DNA of 64,000 nucleotides from Gracilimonas sediminicola (GCF_024320785.1 NZ_JANDBC010000001.1:1-64000); one strand, 5' to 3'; shown: positions 52,787 through 61,039, numbered from the stretch's first letter. The notes: a model not told the origin generated them from the letters alone. Made by a program: numbers and translations.

Positions 52787-53430
52787 AATCCCCGCTTTTC
52801 AATTTCATCTTTAACCCGCTGGTAGTAGGTATTAATGCCCTCGGGTTTGTCCTCTCCGTAAATCATATCCATGTCATCACGCTGTTGGAGTAGTACCGAG
52901 TCCGGCCATCCCTTGTCGATGTCGCCCTTACACAACCGGTCCGCTTCGGACTCAGGTAGCTTCGGCGTAGTGTCTTTCGGCTTGTTGTGCTGTTGCCACT
53001 TCTTAACCAACACCGGGATCGCTGATTTATACGCTTCGGCAAAGGCCGCTACGTTATTTCCCTTTCGCTCAAAATTGCCTGAAATCAATCCATTACTGAA
53101 CTCAGCCATTAAGAACCCAATCGGTATATTTACTGGGCTTCGGTCATTCTCTACAAAAATGAACCGAATCCAATTAGCCAGGTATTCCCTTTGGTCGGCT
53201 ACCTCCTGATCTTCATTGGCGTGGGTAGGCAGTGAGCCTAATGCTCCCAGGTACTCATGAAGATCATAGCAGTTTTTAATCAGCTCCGGATCAGGAGAGA
53301 CGGTAACGCCTTCACTGCGGTAGGCTAATAGCTGCTCTCGGGTGTAGTGGTCATTGAACTTCGTTGAGCGCTTCGAGATTATCGAGTCGTTCTTTGAAGT
53401 CTCTTGAAGACTTGTTTCGAGTTTTTGCAT
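52783..53430 (-). CDS. Second gene of the phage replication module, helicase-loader candidate
   Basis: 215 residues, no clear ATPase motif. Helical, charged; overlaps the initiator-like gene by 80 bases in another frame. In lambdoid phages the gene after the initiator encodes a loader (P-like). Position is the only support. Confidence 0.4.
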   Translation of the reverse strand: MQKLETSLQETSKNDSIISKRSTKFNDHYTREQLLAYRSEGVTVSPDPELIKNCYDLHEYLGALGSLPTHANEDQEVADQREYLANWIRFIFVENDRSPVNIPIGFLMAEFSNGLISGNFERKGNNVAAFAEAYKSAIPVLVKKWQQHNKPKDTTPKLPESEADRLCKGDIDKGWPDSVLLQQRDDMDMIYGEDKPEGINTYYQRVKDEIEKRGL

Positions 53431-54118
53431 TGGTTTTTTGTTTTTGGTTAAAATCTGTGTTCCATGAACGTTGCTTATTCACGTAATGCCTAAAGCTCTT
53501 TACAGGCTCTCCACCTATTTCCCACCCCTTGCTCATTAGGTGGTTCCATAAATGATCGGCAAAGGATTTGGTATACCTGCAATCTTCTACACAATACCGG
53601 ACGAACTCTTCCTTGCTTGGAATGTCTGCTTCTGGATCAAGGTTCTTTTTCTGTTGGTCAATCGGAGGAACGGTTCGCGCGGGAGTGTGGGTACTATTCT
53701 TATCATTCTTATAGTTATTATCATTCTTAGTTGTTGCCCTTTGATTGCCCTTTGATTGCCCTTTGATTGCCCCTCGCTTGTCGTTTTGTGTGCCCTTTTC
53801 TTTTTCGTTGTTTTGATAAGTATCGTAATTACATACCTTTATAACTGTATATTGGTTTGTCGTTTTGCGTGCCAATTCTTTAGTTTCTTCGAGCTTTTCA
53901 AGAGCAAGGCGAACTTGCTTAACCGACAACTTTAGCGCCGCCCCAAGCTTCGAATATGAAGTAATAAACGTGCCTCTTTTTATCATTTTCCCGCGCCACT
54001 TTTTGTCCTCATGATTCGCTAAAAGAAGGCAGTGTAAAAACACCCTCATCACGTTGGCATCATCGTACCACTCCCACTTTATAAACTGCCTGTGAAGTTT
54101 GATCCAGCCTTCAATCAT
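53351..54118 (-). CDS. Phage replication initiator-like protein with winged-helix domain
   Basis: 255 residues. WIKLHRQFIKWEWYDDANVMRVFLHCLLLANHE and GTFITSYSKLGAALKLSVKQVRLALEKLEE form a replisome-organizer/DnaD-type winged helix. A disordered NNYKNDKNS linker carries the coding repeats, and the C-terminal domain (SKEEFVRYCVED, GEPVKSFRHYVNKQRSW) is typical of DnaD/O-type proteins. Repeats inside the gene (53734-53776) resemble origin iterons. Confidence 0.8.
   Translation of the reverse strand: MIEGWIKLHRQFIKWEWYDDANVMRVFLHCLLLANHEDKKWRGKMIKRGTFITSYSKLGAALKLSVKQVRLALEKLEETKELARKTTNQYTVIKVCNYDTYQNNEKEKGTQNDKRGAIKGQSKGNQRATTKNDNNYKNDKNSTHTPARTVPPIDQQKKNLDPEADIPSKEEFVRYCVEDCRYTKSFADHLWNHLMSKGWEIGGEPVKSFRHYVNKQRSWNTDFNQKQKTNAKTRNKSSRDFKERLDNLEALNEVQ
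53694..53776. repeat. Iteron-like direct repeats beside an AT-rich stretch, origin candidate
   Basis: TTGCCCTTTGA occurs three times head to tail with an 11-bp period (53734, 53745, 53756), then a partial fourth (53767). The neighbouring 53694-53730 is AT-rich, with TTATCATTCTTA twice. Arrangement inside a replication gene recalls lambda's origin in O. Confidence 0.65.
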
Positions 54119-54629
54119 TTAAACTTACCCTCCTGGATAGAACTTTTTTTACCATGCGCGATTCATAATCCCACCAAAGTTTATCAGCAACCTTATTTGT
54201 TACGTCATATTTATTTTTATGAATCACCGGAGCCTTTTTCTCACATTTTAAACCATTTCTTTCTAAAACCATCAATCCAGCATATTCAGGGAGACCAACG
54301 CCCCGCTTCCTAATAATTTCGTTATGCAAATAATCAGGAACCGCGAAGTAAAATCTATTAGGGCACGTAAACCCGGCTCTCGCACCATTTAGGCGTTCTT
54401 TAATAACTTTATGCCTAATTTTGTCAAAGTCATTTTTATAATCTTGAAGGCTTATTTTAATCTCAACATCTATACTGTAACCCGCCCTTGATTGGCAATA
54501 AAAGTCAGATTCCCAACTAAAAATGTATGTGTTAAAAAATTTGTACCTATATCCATTAGAAGAAAATTCAAACCAAAGTCTATCCTGTATTGTAGCCTCA
54601 GAAACCTCTTCATATGTTAATTCCTTCAT
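54111..54629 (-). CDS. MmcB/PD-(D/E)XK-like nuclease-fold phage protein
   Basis: 172 residues. SWESDFYCQSRAGYSIDVEIKISLQDYKNDF holds a D..E.K nuclease pattern, with a conserved YFAVPDYL and PEYAGLMVLE later, seen in MmcB-like DNA repair proteins. Overlaps the initiator gene by 8 bases. Nuclease activity is inferred. Confidence 0.6.
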   Translation of the reverse strand: MKELTYEEVSEATIQDRLWFEFSSNGYRYKFFNTYIFSWESDFYCQSRAGYSIDVEIKISLQDYKNDFDKIRHKVIKERLNGARAGFTCPNRFYFAVPDYLHNEIIRKRGVGLPEYAGLMVLERNGLKCEKKAPVIHKNKYDVTNKVADKLWWDYESRMVKKVLSRRVSLND

Positions 54630-54709
54630 GCTTTACTCCTTTTGTTAATATCATCATTGATGTCCGTATGAATGTCGAAGTAATCAAGTCCTTTCTTAAT
54701 TTTTGGCAT
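54626..54709 (-). CDS. 27-residue ORF resembling the start of a DUF4373 protein
   Basis: It begins MPKIKKGLDYFDIHTDI, like the KKGLDYFPLDVDF opening of phage DUF4373 replication proteins, and stops after 27 residues. ATGA overlap with the next gene. Either a residual fragment or a short leader. Confidence 0.4.
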   Translation of the reverse strand: MPKIKKGLDYFDIHTDINDDINKRSKA

Positions 54710-54716
54710 TACGCTG

Positions 54717-55790
54717 CTATCCTTTCGGTTTGATGTTCTGTTCTGATATTCTATTCATTATTGATATGATTGGATTAACTGTAACCGCGTTACCCAAAGT
54801 CTTATATTTTTGTGTATCACTGATTTCTATGATTTCACCATCAATGATTCCGAATTTCGTCCAGTCGTCCGGGAATCCTTGCAGTCGTTCGCATTCTTTT
54901 GGGGTTAATCGCCGGATTTCCGTGCCTACCTGAACGCCGTGCTTATCTTGGGATGTCAGCGTAAAACTTGGCTCGTCATTATCTTTGAACCGCCTTCCGT
55001 CTTGTCGCTTCTCTAATCGGTTGGGAGTTAGTACAGCTTTAACAGGTTCTGTAATCATTACTTTTTTAGGCTCTTTGTAATCATTCGCACCAAGGGAATG
55101 GCAATAGTTAGAGAATCTTGGTGGGCCGTTCTGCTTGGTATCAATTGCCTTAATCAACGTCATGGAGCTATGCATCCCTCCCGAATTTCCCCCTGCTGTG
55201 AACGTTCGAGCAATTGGGGCTTTGATTGTCCTTTCAGCAACCCCTTTATTCTCTTTTCCGAAAGGAAGTATTTCTCCGGCACGTCCTCCTTCGGTTCTAA
55301 GATGTCCGACAATAAAGATTCGCTCTCGGTTTTGTGGGACTCCGAAGTGGCAAGAATTAACCACTTCCCATCCAACGGAATACCCAAGCTCAGTGAGAAC
55401 TCCGTAGATTGTTGCAAAAGTTTTTCCGGCATCGTGGTTAAGTAAACCTTTAACGTTTTCGAGTACAAACCAGGCAGGTCTTTTAGCTGATAGAATCCGT
55501 GCGACATCAAAAAAGAGTGTGCCTCGCGTGTCTTCAAATCCTTGTCGTTTTCCAGCAATGCTAAAAGCCTGGCACGGAAATCCGCCAACGAAAAGATTAA
55601 AGTCCGGCAGTTCAGATTCATTGATATTTGTGATGTCTCCATAATCTTTGTGGTTTGGATAATGATATTGGTAAATAGCCTTGGCGTACTTATCCACTTC
55701 CGAGAACCCTATACACTCGGCTTTAAGGTTTGATTGCTGAATACCAAGCTCAAAACCACCTATACCTGAAAAAGTGGATAGATATTTCAC
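54717..55790 (-). CDS. DNA (cytosine-5) methyltransferase
   Basis: 357 residues. SAM motif LSTFSGIGGFELG, PCQ motif GGFPCQAFSIAGKRQGFED with the catalytic Cys, ENVKGLLNHD, QNRERIFIVG, the target-recognition part about 190-295, and RRLTPKECERLQGFPDDWT and KYKTLGNAVTV at the end. A complete Dcm-type enzyme without a restriction partner in view, so it probably protects phage DNA from host restriction. Confidence 0.94.
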   Translation of the reverse strand: MKYLSTFSGIGGFELGIQQSNLKAECIGFSEVDKYAKAIYQYHYPNHKDYGDITNINESELPDFNLFVGGFPCQAFSIAGKRQGFEDTRGTLFFDVARILSAKRPAWFVLENVKGLLNHDAGKTFATIYGVLTELGYSVGWEVVNSCHFGVPQNRERIFIVGHLRTEGGRAGEILPFGKENKGVAERTIKAPIARTFTAGGNSGGMHSSMTLIKAIDTKQNGPPRFSNYCHSLGANDYKEPKKVMITEPVKAVLTPNRLEKRQDGRRFKDNDEPSFTLTSQDKHGVQVGTEIRRLTPKECERLQGFPDDWTKFGIIDGEIIEISDTQKYKTLGNAVTVNPIISIMNRISEQNIKPKG

Positions 55791-56053
55791 GACTTCTGTT
55801 GTTTAGGATTCACGGTTACTTCGGGCAAATGATGCTTGAAAAAGCGTTGCCACTGTTCGGTAGTTGGTTTTGGATTCATTATATCTCCAAACTCTAACTT
55901 CATAATCTTATCCTGCAAATCTGTACTGATGCAACCGTCATGCTTCCCGTGCTCATCAAATCTCTGATGCGGGCAGTCTTTACAACCAATAGAATTGCAA
56001 AAATTTTGGATAACACTTCTTTGTCTGTCATGCAGTAGTTGAAGTTCACTCAT
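55787..56053 (-). CDS. Small Cys-rich phage protein
   Basis: 88 residues with CNSIGCKDCPHQRFDEHGKHDGC, a likely metal site. Overlaps the methyltransferase by 4 bases. Not recognised. Confidence 0.55.
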   Translation of the reverse strand: MSELQLLHDRQRSVIQNFCNSIGCKDCPHQRFDEHGKHDGCISTDLQDKIMKLEFGDIMNPKPTTEQWQRFFKHHLPEVTVNPKQQKS

Positions 56054-56622
56054 TCCGGCCTCCCGTTAGTGCTTATAACTTCAAATTTTACTACCCATAC
56101 CCACGGGTTTTTATCCCATCCGTAGCCACGGGATTCGTTGATGGAGTTCCATAATTCTTTGAATAAGCTCCTTACATTTCGGGGATGATTATCAAGCTCA
56201 ATGCCTTCTCTATAACAATCAGCTTCAGTAATATCCTGCACCCGTTCAACGGTTACTTCCTTTACCTTCAGCCAAATGCGAGAGGCTTCTTTAGGCATGT
56301 GGATAGAGGGTTTCCATTTAAATCCCTCCCCTTTAAAAATAGGACTGTCATCCGCCTTATAAATAAATTGAGCCTTATTAAACCCTCTTATTTTTTGCCA
56401 AGTTTCCCTCACATAGAGTAGATCCCCCTCTTTACCGTAAGGGCATGGATATGGATTAAATTGGCCCCACTTATCTGAACGAGTTAAATACCCATTTGCG
56501 TGAACCGTAAATGGAGGCTTAATCACCCTTCGGGTTTCTGTTTTCCGGCCATCCAGGATAGCCCTCACCATTTCCGTACTGAATAAAATTGGTCGTTCTT
56601 TTGGTTTGGTTGATGTACTCAT
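56050..56622 (-). CDS. Phage 'morphogenetic-protein'-type gene (ASCH-like fold possible)
   Basis: 190 residues from ATG 56622, fixed by ATGA overlap with the small zinc gene upstream. ERPILFSTEMVRAILDGRKTETRRV, GDLLYVRETW and WLKVKEVTVERVQDITEADCYREGI match a family common in phages, often annotated as morphogenetic protein, that may fold like ASCH RNA-binding domains. Function not established. Confidence 0.7.
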   Translation of the reverse strand: MSTSTKPKERPILFSTEMVRAILDGRKTETRRVIKPPFTVHANGYLTRSDKWGQFNPYPCPYGKEGDLLYVRETWQKIRGFNKAQFIYKADDSPIFKGEGFKWKPSIHMPKEASRIWLKVKEVTVERVQDITEADCYREGIELDNHPRNVRSLFKELWNSINESRGYGWDKNPWVWVVKFEVISTNGRPE

Positions 56623-56732
56623 CGTGTTAAATTCTCCCGGCATTTTTGGCAAACCTTCACGGTTGTAGGTCGCTCATTAGATTTATATTTTAGACAGATT
56701 GAACAGGTAAAAGAAGTGTGTTTTTTACTCAT
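56619..56732 (-). CDS. 37-residue zinc-ribbon protein
   Basis: ATG 56732. CSIC at 10-13 and CQKC at 28-31 form a Cys4 ribbon. Stop overlaps the next start (ATGA), and its own start overlaps the previous stop, supporting expression. Confidence 0.6.
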   Translation of the reverse strand: MSKKHTSFTCSICLKYKSNERPTTVKVCQKCRENLTR

Positions 56733-57030
56733 CGTTACCCCCTTTAATATCCTCGATAAACTCATTGGCTAACCGGGCTATGGTTTTCTTGCCATAGAAG
56801 GCGCTCCATGTCCTTTGGTAATCTCTACCATCAGATATAAATGAAAGCCGTAGATACTTACGATCTGGCTTATATGAGTGGCTTTGAATAAAGTGAACCA
56901 AACCATGCTCATGTTTCACATATCCTTCCCACAATTTATAGCGCTCGTTGCTTTCTTTTTCTAAAATTCGGAGGCCGGGATATACGGTATATTCATAGTC
57001 CTCAAACTCATCCATTCGTGCGTTTTTCAT
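56725..57030 (-). CDS. Phage protein of unknown function
   Basis: 101 residues, mixed, with YLRLSFISDGRDYQRTWSAFYGKKTIARLANEFIEDI. Overlaps the neighbour upstream by 4 bases. Not recognised. Confidence 0.5.
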   Translation of the reverse strand: MKNARMDEFEDYEYTVYPGLRILEKESNERYKLWEGYVKHEHGLVHFIQSHSYKPDRKYLRLSFISDGRDYQRTWSAFYGKKTIARLANEFIEDIKGGNDE

Positions 57031-57293
57031 GCTGCCTCGACTCGTTTTAAAAATTTAGGTTCAGTGTTTTGTTCAAGGAGATAGCTCCATCCACGCTCCC
57101 AGTCGTTGTGGTGGCTTCCTCCGTACTTATAGGGGTTCTTAGTCATACGATCCCGCTTGGCACCCGTAGCACCGCAGGCAATCACGCCTTCCAGGAACGG
57201 ACGAATGTTGGTAATGTCCTTCGGGATCTCTAACGGCTTGGCGTACTTCTCGGCCAGTACCTTTACTTCGGTTATGGGAGGTTGGGTACTCAT
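57027..57293 (-). CDS. Small phage protein with an RMF-like motif
   Basis: 88 residues. KRDRMTKNPYKYGGSHHNDWERGWSYL recalls the NPY..W..GW signature of ribosome modulation factor-like proteins, though ~30 residues longer than RMF. Ribosome binding is a weak inference. Confidence 0.5.
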   Translation of the reverse strand: MSTQPPITEVKVLAEKYAKPLEIPKDITNIRPFLEGVIACGATGAKRDRMTKNPYKYGGSHHNDWERGWSYLLEQNTEPKFLKRVEAA

Positions 57294-58105
57294 GATTTAA
57301 AGAGCGTTTGTTGTTTCTGATAAAAACTACATTTAGGATTGAGCCAAACGGTTTCTACTCTTTTAAATCCACCGTCTGCATAAGCTTTCGCTGTATGCTT
57401 TTGCCAACCATTATCTTCATACCATTCCTTGTATTCTTTCGATGGATAACCGCAAAGAATTATCATTCCCTTGCACTGGTTAAGCACATCAGCAAGCCTT
57501 TTATGATCATCGATCGTAAAGCTATCTGGATAGCCTTTTTTGACATTCAAGTATTCAGGATCCACAAAATGAAGAGCTTCTTCTCTGTCAAATTGATCTA
57601 TAATTTCAATACCACATTTATGTTCTATAATTACTGTTTTTAGCCTCTCAGCAAACAGATCGATGCTTTCATGAAGCTTGCTTAGATAATTAACCCTACC
57701 GGAGTAATTATCAGTATTAACACGGGTATCAAATCCAGACTTGGTAAGCTTACCCCTCTGCCCCATTGATACTCTTAAAATGAATCTTCGAGCCTTTTCT
57801 ATCTCATCTTCTGCAGGTTCCCAGCAAAGTTCATATTCTTCTCTCGAGTACGGGGTATACTTGATTAGCCTTTTTAATTCCTTAGACTTTGATTTGTCTC
57901 TCAGAACCCGAAACAGGTTAACTACATCATAGTTAGTATCATTAATAACCTCTGTTATTGATGGCTTCTTATAAAATAAAAGCGATGCCGTTCCTGCAAA
58001 TCCTTCGGTATAAACTTTGTGAGGTGGAAAAAACCCGTAATGCCATTTTCTTAACCGGAACTTTGCTCCCGGATATCTCATTAATGGGGTTTCGATCGCG
58101 CTCAT
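57290..58105 (-). CDS. Dam-like DNA adenine methyltransferase with a DPEY motif
   Basis: 271 residues; ATG 58105 chosen over 58117 because it overlaps the upstream stop (ATGA) and has GGGGGGAAGA before it. MRYPGAKFRLRKW and FAGTASLLFYKK are the SAM-binding part of D12-class N6-adenine methylases. The catalytic motif, usually DPPY, is DPEY (HFVDPEYLNVKKGY). The Asp and Tyr remain; the Pro to Glu change could alter activity. Paired with the C5 methylase, likely antirestriction. Confidence 0.85.
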   Translation of the reverse strand: MSAIETPLMRYPGAKFRLRKWHYGFFPPHKVYTEGFAGTASLLFYKKPSITEVINDTNYDVVNLFRVLRDKSKSKELKRLIKYTPYSREEYELCWEPAEDEIEKARRFILRVSMGQRGKLTKSGFDTRVNTDNYSGRVNYLSKLHESIDLFAERLKTVIIEHKCGIEIIDQFDREEALHFVDPEYLNVKKGYPDSFTIDDHKRLADVLNQCKGMIILCGYPSKEYKEWYEDNGWQKHTAKAYADGGFKRVETVWLNPKCSFYQKQQTLFKS

Positions 58106-58224
58106 TCTTCCCCCCAATGCTTAATCAGATCACGGACAAGCAAAATCGCTCCGCCTATAAACAGGCATACTAAGATGAGGGTAATGGCTAACGCTGCTTG
58201 TTCTAAATCGCTTAGATGATTCAT
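58102..58224 (-). CDS. 40-residue single-helix membrane protein
   Basis: ATG 58224. One membrane helix (LAITLILVCLFIGGAILL). ATGA overlap with the methylase start and with the gene upstream. Coupling supports expression; role unknown. Confidence 0.6.
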   Translation of the reverse strand: MNHLSDLEQAALAITLILVCLFIGGAILLVRDLIKHWGEE

Positions 58225-58511
58225 GACTTCTCCTTTACTTTTTTCAGGTATTCGCCCCAACTTGGTTCGCCACCATCCTGCTCAAATTCTTCATCCCACG
58301 GAAAGCTATCCAGTACATGAGGAGCTTCTGATTCAGCCAATAGCATATAATCATCGTCAGCACGTTTAACTCTCAGGTCGATGTACTCATAATCATCATG
58401 CACCATATTATTATGAAGCAGCACTTTTGCTTTCTGCCTGTTCTCTGCAAAAATCAACAGGGCATATTCTTCCAGCATATCGGAGCCGAAATAAGGTTTT
58501 AATCCACTCAT
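58221..58511 (-). CDS. Acidic phage protein of unknown function
   Basis: 96 residues, strongly acidic (FPWDEEFEQDGGEPSWGEYL). Overlaps neighbours by 4 bases. The composition is like DNA-mimic proteins, but that is not shown. Confidence 0.5.
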   Translation of the reverse strand: MSGLKPYFGSDMLEEYALLIFAENRQKAKVLLHNNMVHDDYEYIDLRVKRADDDYMLLAESEAPHVLDSFPWDEEFEQDGGEPSWGEYLKKVKEKS

Positions 58512-58672
58512 GACTTCCCCCGATAGTATTCTTCCGGGGTTTTAGTGAGGCGAATACGCTCATCGTTGCGATAAACCTCTTTGTTGCTCTCCTTCTGCTC
58601 TCGCATATAGTCAAGCCGATCTATTACCACAACCGCTATCGCTATTCCTATTAGTACATAGAGTAGGTTCAT
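58508..58672 (-). CDS. 54-residue single-helix membrane protein
   Basis: ATG 58672; an N-terminal helix (LLYVLIGIAIAVVVI) and a charged tail (MREQKESNKEVYRNDERIRL). ATGA overlaps on both sides. Unknown role. Confidence 0.6.
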   Translation of the reverse strand: MNLLYVLIGIAIAVVVIDRLDYMREQKESNKEVYRNDERIRLTKTPEEYYRGKS

Positions 58673-58992
58673 GATTGCTCCGTTTCTACTTCACGTTTTA
58701 AAATTTCGTCCACAGAGGGCTTAACCCATCCGTGTTTGTTAGCACGTTCATTAAATACTGATGGCTTGGTATGGCTTGCCTCATGACAGCCTATTTCTCC
58801 GTCTCTGCGCACAAGCGTTGAACACATAAGGGCAATGTTCGCCTTCACTAATTTCAGGCTTGGTCTAGCGCCCTTGCTGTATATGTGGGCAAATACATTC
58901 GCCAACGGTTCCCGAATCGGATACCCACATACGGCACAACAATGCGGACGATCCTGCCAAATGCTCCAAAAAAGTTGTTTAAGTGGACTCAT
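58669..58992 (-). CDS. HNH/NinG-like or DUF968-like phage protein
   Basis: 107 residues. CAVCGYPIREPLANVFAHIYSKGARPSLKLVKANIALMCSTLVRRDGEIGCHEASHTK has CxxC, a His following FAHI, and a final HEASHT, as in zinc HNH-like recombination nucleases next to resolvase genes. Stop overlaps the 58508 gene start. Confidence 0.65.
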   Translation of the reverse strand: MSPLKQLFWSIWQDRPHCCAVCGYPIREPLANVFAHIYSKGARPSLKLVKANIALMCSTLVRRDGEIGCHEASHTKPSVFNERANKHGWVKPSVDEILKREVETEQS

Positions 58993-59435
58993 CGTTGAAA
59001 CACCAATCTTCCTGCATCACGAGAATGTTCATTCGTTCTGCCTTTATATTTTGTCATGTTCTTAAAAGTATCAGCATCCCATTTAGCCGAACCAGGTCTA
59101 ACCCGCTGAACTTCATATCCTTCTTTTTCCAATCCCTCAATAAGCAGTTCGGTTTCACGCTTCACACCGCCCACATTCTGAGCTACCTTCAACATCTTTT
59201 TATGATTGTTCGCCCCTTTCTTAAAGAAAACGGGCTTATTTTTAGATGGATCTTCTACATAGATATCTACCAACGCCGGAGGGTAAAGGCTCGTAATGGT
59301 GGAAAACACCTCCCAAAAATCTTCACTTGTTAGCTCTGCAAACTTCTTTTCTTTGCGATCCCAAACGGCAAATCCTGTATTCACCCCGCCGTCTATTCCT
59401 ATGGCATATCGTTTGTTGAATCGATTCGGCATCAC
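58989..59435 (-). CDS. RuvC-like Holliday junction resolvase
   Basis: 148 residues. GIDGGVNTGFAVWD (first Asp), VDIYVEDPSK (Glu), and NEHSRDAGRLVF (final Asp) make the acidic triad of RuvC/RNase H-fold resolvases. Phage enzymes of this type remove branched DNA before packaging. Two Met codons at the start (58989 frame) are equivalent. Confidence 0.85.
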   Translation of the reverse strand: MMPNRFNKRYAIGIDGGVNTGFAVWDRKEKKFAELTSEDFWEVFSTITSLYPPALVDIYVEDPSKNKPVFFKKGANNHKKMLKVAQNVGGVKRETELLIEGLEKEGYEVQRVRPGSAKWDADTFKNMTKYKGRTNEHSRDAGRLVFQR

Positions 59436-59860
59436 TCATCCCCCTTGTTTTCGTATCGGGCTATGACTTCGCCTGATTCAAAGTGAGACTGATCGAATGG
59501 GTACACGCCTATGCTTAGTAGGTGCATAATTGTACTAAAAACTCCCGCCTCACAATCAATTTCTATTGCGTCTTTAGCTGATATGCAATATTCATCATCA
59601 TGATAGTAAACCATATCATGCCATATATTTTCACATTCTGACAATTCCTCATCCGACAAATCCTCAATAGGTCGGGCTATAAGGGTAAAGTCGTCTGGGT
59701 GTTGAAAGTATCTCTTGTCTTTTTCTTCCCACAAGAGGTTGCAAAAAACATTCAAATCGGGGGCAATTTTTAACCCGATTATTAAATACTCTACATCGTT
59801 CACTAATCCTTTAAACTTCCCATTAGCAAATAAATGCGGTACTTCTTTCCAACTATCCAT
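59432..59860 (-). CDS. Phage protein of unknown function
   Basis: 142 residues, acidic, with LFANGKFKGLVNDVEYLIIGLKIAPDLNVF and several Trp/Tyr. Overlaps the resolvase by 4 bases. Not recognised. Confidence 0.5.
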   Translation of the reverse strand: MDSWKEVPHLFANGKFKGLVNDVEYLIIGLKIAPDLNVFCNLLWEEKDKRYFQHPDDFTLIARPIEDLSDEELSECENIWHDMVYYHDDEYCISAKDAIEIDCEAGVFSTIMHLLSIGVYPFDQSHFESGEVIARYENKGDE

Positions 59861-59861
59861 A

Positions 59862-60035
59862 TCACCACCCCCGTTTTTGATTGTCTACTTTCTTCTGAAA
59901 TTCCCCAATGCACCATGCCAGCAATACAAAGAATGCAACTAGTGCTATAACTCCATTCCAGTCAAAAACCGGTTCGCCATTGAATAGCGGACTGACCTCA
60001 GGTTGCCGTAGTAAGTAATCTCCAAGTGCGTACAT
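59862..60035 (-). CDS. Possible 57-residue membrane protein
   Basis: ATG 60035. One helix (VIALVAFFVLLAWCIG) and a basic tail. It overlaps the 59945 gene by 91 bases in another frame, which lowers confidence; no downstream Met exists. Confidence 0.4.
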   Translation of the reverse strand: MYALGDYLLRQPEVSPLFNGEPVFDWNGVIALVAFFVLLAWCIGEFQKKVDNQKRGW

Positions 60036-60217
60036 TTCAGATCTATATTTAATTTGTGTTGGTAGTCTGTTCGGTACTTATCCACATCACGGATAAGCGA
60101 TTCCATATCGTAAGCCCGAAGCCGAAGTACATCACCGTACTCTGCTTGTGATGTCCAAGCCTGGTATTCGAGCTCAAAAAAGCTATCTCCATCATAGATG
60201 GTATCATCGCCGGACAT
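59945..60217 (-). CDS. Small phage protein
   Basis: 90 residues (LEYQAWTSQAEYGDVLRLRAYDMESL..). Overlaps a membrane-type ORF and the 60204 gene. Not recognised. Confidence 0.45.
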   Translation of the reverse strand: MSGDDTIYDGDSFFELEYQAWTSQAEYGDVLRLRAYDMESLIRDVDKYRTDYQHKLNIDLKCTHLEITYYGNLRSVRYSMANRFLTGMEL

Positions 60218-60437
60218 TGTTTAGTGGCTCGTTGATCTTCTCGCCTTCATTCAGCAAGGCATTCATCCGGCTTATATGCCTTCGTGAAGCTCGCATCGGC
60301 TGATCTCGGTGGATCTCTTGCTCAAACTTGTTCATATCTTCGTTACCATCGGTTAAATCGAAATCATCTTCGATTCCGGTAAGGTTGTTATCCACATCGG
60401 CGACAGTACAACCCTTGTATTCTGCTCGATCTTCCAT
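60204..60437 (-). CDS. Small acidic phage protein
   Basis: 77 residues, acidic then basic (DLTDGNEDMNKFEQEIHRDQPMRASRRHISRM). First gene after the structured non-coding region in transcription order. Confidence 0.5.
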   Translation of the reverse strand: MEDRAEYKGCTVADVDNNLTGIEDDFDLTDGNEDMNKFEQEIHRDQPMRASRRHISRMNALLNEGEKINEPLNNVRR

Positions 60438-61039
60438 AAGTCATGTGTGTTTGATTCTTTTAAAATCCGGGAGGGGTTGAAGCCTCCCGGAGTGATGCAA
60501 ACTTTAATAGTTTGTCGCGCCGGACTATCCAGCACTTCCTTCTTTCAGGCTGTCAAAAAACAGATCAAAAAGAACAGCTCCTTTAAATTTTAGAAGTTGT
60601 AATTTTGATTGTAAAACAATGAAGGCTTTCGCCCGCATCTTGCGTTTACCCTCGCCAGGCACTAAATAGCTGTTGGTCTATTCAGTGGTTCTTGGGATTT
60701 TCCCAATTTCTAAGAGTGAGGCCATCATACATGCCCGGTTAGCCTCACTCAGTCTTTATGCGCGGTTCCCTATATAGCACCGGTAGCAACCGCATCTTTG
60801 TATAATTTCAGCATGTCTAAGAACTTTTAACCCACCAGCGAGCTTTCAACTCCTCTGGCAGTCCCGTTATCATCATGAATCCCCTGTAAGCCCTTCACAA
60901 CTCACAGGGAGCTACTTTTCCTCTTCTGCCTTTCGGCCAAGAACTGCCCTGCGGTCAAACAGGACAGATCGGGTTCGGGGTACAAAAATCAGTAGAAAAC
61001 CTCTATCTCCCGTTCCACCAATTCCATATCCATCTGTGG
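60438..61039 (-). ncRNA. Candidate structured non-coding RNA region
   Basis: About 600 bases with no credible gene between the DUF1367 gene and 60437. It has stems CCGGGAGG/CCTCCCGG (60467/60483), GAGTGAGGC/GCCTCACTC (60714/60742), GCGGTT/AACCGC (60762/60788), CCCTGT/ACAGGG (60882/60904) and TTGGGA/TCCCAA (60692/60701). On the minus strand two stems carry GAAA tetraloops (60624-60633, 60928-60937). Strand choice follows from those loops. Function unknown; large phage RNAs such as GOLLD or ROOL are the comparison. Confidence 0.5.

Noticed and set aside
53734-53776. CRISPR or minisatellite
   Set aside because: Only 11-bp units without spacers inside a coding region; iteron-like explanation is better.
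60785-60830. 14-codon ORF on the minus strand within the structured region
   Set aside because: Too short, and the region is better explained by RNA structure.
60438-61039. Retron or diversity-generating retroelement
   Set aside because: No reverse transcriptase gene anywhere in the window.
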